Source of the DNA: an uncultured Syntrophomonadaceae bacterium | Lineage (GTDB): Bacteria; Bacillota; Syntrophomonadia; Syntrophomonadales; Syntrophomonadaceae | NCBI GenBank assembly: GCA_944391275.1 | Contig: CALXSZ010000124.1 | Coordinates: 1-8,216, forward strand | Direction of reading: 5' to 3' | Length of the DNA stretch: 8,216 nt | In this document: in pieces, positions 5,072 to 8,216 of the stretch | Layout: each line of letters begins with the position of its first letter | Position numbering within the stretch: position 1 is the first letter of the stretch | Made by a program: the position numbers and the translations under genes | The notes under the pieces: generated by a model | The model's input: only the letters and a program-made list of their open reading frames with translations | Databases searched by the model: none | What the model was told of the DNA's origin: nothing

Positions 5072-6484
5072 TCATGGATTCTCACAGGACTGGTATCTTT
5101 GTACCGTAAAGCGCTGCATTTTTACCCGTTCTTTTTCTGCAATTCCCGCTTTCTCTTTTGCTAAAGAAACTTGTTGTTCGACCGTATGCACTTCTTCCAG
5201 TTCCGGCAGCAAAAGGGCTTTTTTAAATCCACGGCTGACAATGACGCCATATTTTTGGACATCCAGCTCTGCATGCGTTTGAATATCTTCAGGTTCGGAC
5301 AAAATATCCACACGATAGGTCAATTCATCTAATTCATTCGGCTGCACCGGCATAAATCGTGTGTCACGCGTTCCTGCGCTTTGAGCGGAACGAATGATTT
5401 CCTCCACTATATTGGAAGCAGTCGGTTCAATGGATCCCACGCACCCTCTCAAACGTTCGTTTTTATAAAGCGAAACAAATACTCCGGCCTTCTCCTGCAA
5501 AAAAGTTTCCGGGATACCATCTGGAACAACCAATTTTTCTTCTTTCAGAATAAGGCTTTCTAACGCTTGCCTGGCTAATCGCACAATCGGATCCTCTTTG
5601 GCTTTACGTTGTTGCAAGGTTTTCTCCATAATCTCTTTTTGTATTTCTAAAAAACAGCGTCTCGCACTTTTTCCTTTAGGCGTATACGCACAAACTCCAT
5701 AACCAATACCAAAAGGCCCCTCATAAGAATATTTTTCCACCTGAACGTTCATCCCATCAAAACATCCGGCTAAAATGAGAAAAGCTCGATGCCCACACTC
5801 GGCTGCATTTTCACAAAATTTCTCTTTGAAATCAAAAAGCGTTCCAAAATCCCCTTTTCCCATTACCTCCATTACTTTCTTATCATATGCAGGACCATCT
5901 GCATGAAAACCATACGGACTATTTTCTTGAATACGGTGGGACAAATCTCCGCTCGCAACAATCGCAACACGTCGTCCTAAACTAGCCGTCGCCTGTTTAA
6001 TCAGCATTCCCAAGCGGTAATGTTCTAAAAAAGACTGCGCCGACAAACCGATCCGTATAAAACGGGTAGCTCCAAAGTTTCCGCGATATGCTTCTTGCAA
6101 AAACCATAAAGGGACCATGGTTCCATGATCTAATTTCGCTTCCTTTTCGCCCATACTTCCAGCGGCTAAACCATTGATTTGGGCCAATTTTTCCATTTCC
6201 CGAACCATTTCCGTATCATATTTTATATGGAACTGAATGTCTCCCGCTTGAAAATCCGATAAGTCCCCATGGGCTTCTTCTCCTGGAGAAATATGAAAAT
6301 AGTCAAAATACAAGATACTATGCGGGGAAAGAATAACAATGGTATCCGGACGTTTTTCCGCAACCATTCGCGTAACCTTCTGATAACTTTTGCTTGTTTG
6401 GCTCATCTTTTTTTCATCGCCGCGTCCAACTGCCGGTATACTAATCGGTGGATGGGGAACCATGATTCCTATCTCTACACTCAA
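5072..6484 (-). CDS. LigB-type dioxygenase-like domain fused to AMMECR1 domain (AmmeMemoRadiSam-type)
   Basis: 470-residue two-domain protein. Residues about 1-270 resemble the class III extradiol dioxygenase B subunit (LigB) / Memo superfamily: MVPHPP with His11, ILSPHS with His55, KLDHGTMVPLWFL with His120, VASGDLSH (176-183) and ECGHRAF (229-235). These histidines are where the family binds metal, though many relatives have no shown oxygenase activity. Residues about 295-465 are an AMMECR1 domain with its hallmark LRGCVGSIEP (345-354), DTRFMPVQPNELDELTY (374-390) and GVIVSRGFKKALLLPELEEV. In many bacteria and archaea, AMMECR1, Memo/LigB and a radical SAM enzyme are encoded together (the AmmeMemoRadiSam set) with an unknown pathway; here two parts are fused and no radical SAM gene is adjacent. 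The start is TTG at 6484 with GGAGGG (6491-6496) and a 6-base spacer; the nearby ATG at 6489 hits a stop at once. Probably cytosolic. Confidence 0.92.
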   Translation of the reverse strand: MSVEIGIMVPHPPISIPAVGRGDEKKMSQTSKSYQKVTRMVAEKRPDTIVILSPHSILYFDYFHISPGEEAHGDLSDFQAGDIQFHIKYDTEMVREMEKLAQINGLAAGSMGEKEAKLDHGTMVPLWFLQEAYRGNFGATRFIRIGLSAQSFLEHYRLGMLIKQATASLGRRVAIVASGDLSHRIQENSPYGFHADGPAYDKKVMEVMGKGDFGTLFDFKEKFCENAAECGHRAFLILAGCFDGMNVQVEKYSYEGPFGIGYGVCAYTPKGKSARRCFLEIQKEIMEKTLQQRKAKEDPIVRLARQALESLILKEEKLVVPDGIPETFLQEKAGVFVSLYKNERLRGCVGSIEPTASNIVEEIIRSAQSAGTRDTRFMPVQPNELDELTYRVDILSEPEDIQTHAELDVQKYGVIVSRGFKKALLLPELEEVHTVEQQVSLAKEKAGIAEKERVKMQRFTVQRYQSCENP

Positions 6485-6548
6485 AACATTCCCTCCAGAT
6501 TCTCGATCAATCTAATAACATAGATTCTTATTCTTCTTTAAAAATATT

Positions 6549-6578
6549 AAAAAAAGTCTATGAGGATTAAAAATCCTC
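6549..6578 (-). terminator. weak terminator-like hairpin before the AMMECR1 fusion gene
   Basis: Minus strand: GAGGATT, TTT, AATCCTC, then ATAGAC and seven Ts. A perfect 7-bp stem with a 3-base loop, but the T-run starts 6 bases after the stem, so termination may be inefficient. It would end the repressor transcript, or sit in the leader of the AMMECR1 fusion gene if that gene is transcribed from further upstream. Confidence 0.4.
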
Positions 6579-6598
6579 TGCATCCATTCGCTATATAT

Positions 6599-6733
6599 TT
6601 ATACGATTTGGATATACCCTTGCTGCAAATTAGACAAAACACATTCGTGGCAGAACCCATTCCTATTAGTTGGCAGCTCCATCCATGATCTTTCGAACAC
6701 AAATAAGCCAAAGGAGAAATTTATCGATCCCAT
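6599..6733 (-). CDS. possible small protein downstream of the repressor (44 aa)
   Basis: Open frame MGSINFSFGLFVFERSWMEL, continuing PTNRNGFCHECVLSNLQQ to GYIQIV. Its ATG overlaps the repressor stop as TAATG, an arrangement allowing reinitiation, and the second half contains a CHEC knuckle (residues 28-31). No second CxxC is present in this frame. A neighbouring frame just upstream reads YLCSKDHGW, so a single-base shift near 6678 would join a first cysteine to the CHEC part; the gene may therefore be a frameshifted remnant of a slightly different small protein. The ribosome binding site is poor (AAGG about 14 bases away). I recognise no family. Confidence 0.3.
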   Translation of the reverse strand: MGSINFSFGLFVFERSWMELPTNRNGFCHECVLSNLQQGYIQIV

Positions 6734-7428
6734 TACTCTATAGCAACCTTAATTTCGACAACTTTTCCAAGAATTCGTACATCATGCTGAGTAATATCGT
6801 ATATTTGCGGTTTGTGTATTTTATTTTCTGATTGAGGCATTAAAATCACTTTGTTATGATCTTGGTAAAACCGTTTTACCGTCGCTTCATTATCCACCAA
6901 CACCACCGCTATCTCTCCGTCTTCCACAATATCCTGTTTGCGGACAATAATAATATCCCCATCAAAAATTCTTGCCGCAGTCATACTATCGCCCCGTATT
7001 CTTAAAGCAAAGTATTGATTTTTCCCTCGACGTTCTGTATACGTATATCCTTCAATATTTTGATCCGCATATAAAGGAAGTCCTGCGGCTACCTTGCCTA
7101 AAATAGGAATTTTTTGCGTTGGAAAGCAATTGGAAATCTCTCGCTTTTGATTGGAATAGGTTACGCTGCTTACGCTGGATCTTTCTTGACTCACTTGTTG
7201 CTCATCTGCCGACAAAAAATTTTTTTGCTGATTTTCATTGGTTATCCGGCCTAACAAATAATCGGTTGAAACCAAAAAATAATCGGCCAATTTCTTCAAG
7301 CTTTCTTGTTTAGGACAACTCCCGCTCGTCTCCCACATCGCAATCGTCGAGCGGCTGACATTCATTGCTTCCGCTAATTGTCCCTGCGTAATTTTTTTTT
7401 CTTTGCGCAACTGCTTAATGATTTCCAT
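6733..7428 (-). CDS. LexA-like transcriptional repressor (XRE HTH + S24 self-cleaving peptidase)
   Basis: 231 residues. Residues 1-60 are a Cro/CI-type helix-turn-helix (MEIIKQLRKEKKITQGQLAE, AMNVSRSTIAMWE, LKKLADYFLVSTDYLLG). A polar linker (about 62-104) leads to an S24 domain: candidate cleavage site Ala115-Gly116 in GKVAAGLPLYA, nucleophile Ser148 in RGDSMTAARIFDGDII, and Lys185 in NEATVKRFY, completing the Ser/Lys dyad. Proteins of this build repress their targets until RecA filaments on damaged DNA trigger self-cleavage; phage CI-like repressors and HdiR are relatives. It is not LexA itself, whose N-terminus is a winged helix. ATG at 7428 with AAGGAGG (7437-7443) and an 8-base spacer. 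The promoter contains a perfect palindrome, so autoregulation is likely. No integrase or error-prone polymerase gene is in view, so its other targets are unknown. Confidence 0.93.
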   Translation of the reverse strand: MEIIKQLRKEKKITQGQLAEAMNVSRSTIAMWETSGSCPKQESLKKLADYFLVSTDYLLGRITNENQQKNFLSADEQQVSQERSSVSSVTYSNQKREISNCFPTQKIPILGKVAAGLPLYADQNIEGYTYTERRGKNQYFALRIRGDSMTAARIFDGDIIIVRKQDIVEDGEIAVVLVDNEATVKRFYQDHNKVILMPQSENKIHKPQIYDITQHDVRILGKVVEIKVAIE

Positions 7429-7448
7429 TTTTTTCGCCTCCTTCCTTT

Positions 7449-7477
7449 ATTATAATGTCATTTTATTTGACATTCAA
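7449..7477 (-). promoter_or_regulatory. promoter of the LexA-like repressor
   Basis: Minus strand: TTGAAT (7472-7477), exactly 17 bases, TATAAT (7449-7454). Transcription should start near 7442, leaving a leader of only about 14 bases with the AAGGAGG ribosome binding site at its beginning. The spacer is almost entirely occupied by the palindromic operator. Confidence 0.85.
7454..7474. promoter_or_regulatory. palindromic operator, probable autoregulatory site
   Basis: AATGTCA, 7-base AT spacer, TGACATT: perfect 7-bp arms, 21 bp in all. It overlaps the last base of the -10 and three bases of the -35 of the repressor promoter, so a bound dimer would block RNA polymerase. The size and two-fold symmetry suit a Cro/CI-type dimer. 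I found no second full copy in the window; its assignment to this repressor is inferred from position. Confidence 0.75.
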
Positions 7478-7711
7478 GTGAAAATATTTTTTTTTCGTTT
7501 AATTCTTTGACGAATTTTTTCTTTCATTTATTTTTATAGAAAATATTGAATAAAAGTAAAAAAATATTCAACACAGGATATTTACAAAAAATACGAACAT
7601 GAAAATGATTGAAAAATATAATGAAAACAATCGTTTTAACATGCTATTCATTTATAAGAAGATTTTCATGTGAGCAACTAAGCAAATTGGAAAAAATCTG
7701 TATAGGAATGA
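7478..7711. other. AT-rich intergenic stretch without gene
   Basis: About 230 bases of very AT-rich DNA upstream of the repressor promoter. It holds a small inverted repeat (TTGAATA near 7549 and TATTCAA near 7564) and a 24-codon plus-strand frame (MKMIEKYNENNRFNM...) without a usable ribosome binding site. I see no convincing promoter for the transporter remnant to its right and no second copy of the palindromic operator. Confidence 0.5.
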
Positions 7712-7996
7712 TTCAATATTCTTATCTTTATTGATGCGGCGCTCGGTTGTGCAGTTGGTGGATATTTATGGCAAAAATTTGCTTTAGAACATATCTCTTC
7801 AAGAATGGTAGGAATTTCGCATTGCGCTTACCCCATCGCAACTCCTTGCTTTTTTATTTTAGATGAAAAGCTGGTTTCCCTTGGTTATCTCGGTTCTAAC
7901 CTTATTTTATTTGGCATATTACCAGAAAGCGGTTTGAAAAAATCTTCCATGTACGTTCCATGTACGCATCCTACTTCCCAAAGAAAAAGCATCTAA
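7712..7996 (+). pseudogene. C-terminal remnant of an EamA/DMT-family transporter
   Basis: The only plus-strand coding trace in the window. The frame after a TGA at 7709-7711 reads FNILIFIDAALGCAVGGYLW, QKFALEHISSRMVGISHC, AYPIATPCFFILDEKLVSLG, YLGSNLILFGILPES. This is the pattern of the last two to three helices of the second EamA domain: a small-residue helix ending in (W/Y)xxALxxIS, then a helix with P followed by the (L)xxDEKLxxxxYLGxxLIxxGI signature (usually LGE rather than LDE). EamA proteins are about 290-300 residues; only about 80 remain and the sequence to the left is AT-rich noncoding DNA, so eight or so helices are missing. No start with a ribosome binding site precedes it; an in-frame ATG at 7805 would cut off a helix. 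The stop codon lies inside the following terminator stem. Confidence 0.65.
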
Positions 7997-8016
7997 AAAA
8001 CTTTAGATGCTTTTTT
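7984..8016. terminator. bidirectional intrinsic terminator
   Basis: AAAAAGCATCTAAA (7984-7997), loop AAAC, TTTAGATGCTTTTT (8002-8015): a 14-bp perfect stem with a T-run on both strands. It would stop the minus-strand oxidoreductase-like gene arriving from the right and, before it decayed, the plus-strand transporter, whose TAA stop (7994-7996) is part of the stem. Typical of convergent genes. Confidence 0.85.
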
Positions 8017-8052
8017 ATCAATATTCAACTCTCTTATGCATGCTTTCTTTCA

Positions 8053-8216
8053 TTAGGCCTGTTTCCGCCAGTGATCGCTTGCATATTGAACGCCATACGC
8101 AAAAGCTTTCCGATTTTGCTCGACTACGCTGGCTTTTTTTCCTGCAAAAATATGGTCAAAGCAATTCATCGCATAAGTAGGATCTACCCACTGACTGTAC
8201 TGCATACACACGCCTA
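8053..8216 (-). CDS. C-terminal 53 residues of a gene, possibly 2-oxoacid:acceptor oxidoreductase gamma-type
   Basis: Partial gene whose 5' part lies beyond the right edge. The visible end reads GVCMQYSQWVDPTYAMNCFD, then HIFAGKKASVVEQNRKAF and AYGVQYASDHWRKQA, then TAA. The spacing G..x..(hydrophobic)VDP..A....F..K...VV..N.KAF..G resembles the C-terminus of gamma-type (POR/KOR/IOR) domains of ferredoxin-dependent 2-oxoacid oxidoreductases, which often end ...GIVDPEALEEAIKEVF...VVELNLKAFEAGYE. That would fit an anaerobe. The catalytic and binding parts are out of view and the match rests on a short weak pattern remembered from the family, so the assignment is tentative. Codon use looks like that of neighbouring genes, and the frame is followed by the strong terminator. 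Confidence 0.45.
   Translation of the reverse strand, partial: GVCMQYSQWVDPTYAMNCFDHIFAGKKASVVEQNRKAFAYGVQYASDHWRKQA

Noticed and set aside
7609..7674. 24-codon plus-strand frame beginning MKMIEKYNENN
   Set aside because: No ribosome binding site at a usable distance, very AT-rich, and no relation to neighbours.

Overview
This window looks like a chromosomal segment of an anaerobic Bacillota (low-to-moderate GC, Clostridia- or Negativicutes-like). Reasons: strong AGGAGG-type ribosome binding sites with GTG and TTG starts; a gene block (PRC-barrel protein, small proteins, AI-2E permease, alaS) that recalls the Bacillus subtilis yrrD-yrrI-alaS neighbourhood; an AMMECR1 fusion protein of the kind common in clostridia; and a probable 2-oxoacid:acceptor oxidoreductase gamma-type C-terminus at the right edge. 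The genus cannot be fixed from the sequence. Every intact gene is on the minus strand, so the window reads right to left.

Right edge (8216-7712): the C-terminal end of an oxidoreductase-like gene, a shared bidirectional terminator, and a convergent decayed remnant of an EamA/DMT transporter on the plus strand. Next (7477-6733) is a LexA-like HTH plus S24-peptidase repressor. A perfect 21-bp palindrome lies between its -35 and -10 boxes, so it very likely controls itself. A possible 44-residue ORF follows it with a TAATG overlap. Then comes a 470-residue fusion of a LigB-type dioxygenase-like domain to an AMMECR1 domain, with no radical SAM partner in view.

Middle (4967-4484): a well-defined regulatory unit. 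A good promoter is followed by a short leader with a small hairpin (ATTACC-GCCG-GGTAAT) and a long intrinsic terminator whose loop carries AGGCC, then a guanidinium exporter of the Gdx/SugE type. The arrangement matches what I remember of the guanidine-IV (mepA-type) riboswitch. Between the exporter and the next gene lie about 820 AT-rich bases with no intact gene, but with a strong minus-strand terminator and other paired arms that pair better as minus-strand RNA. They also hold a broken reading frame, so the stretch is either an unknown structured RNA or a gene in decay.

Left part (3660-1): a compact run of YrrD-like PRC-barrel protein, a 56-residue zinc-ribbon-like protein (43-bp overlap), a 59-residue membrane/Cys-tail protein (4-bp overlap) and an AI-2E-family permease (20-bp-scale gap). 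alaS follows from its own extended -10 promoter and runs off the left edge. The two small proteins are short and easily missed, and the permease and exporter starts are set here by their ribosome binding sites rather than by the longest open frame.
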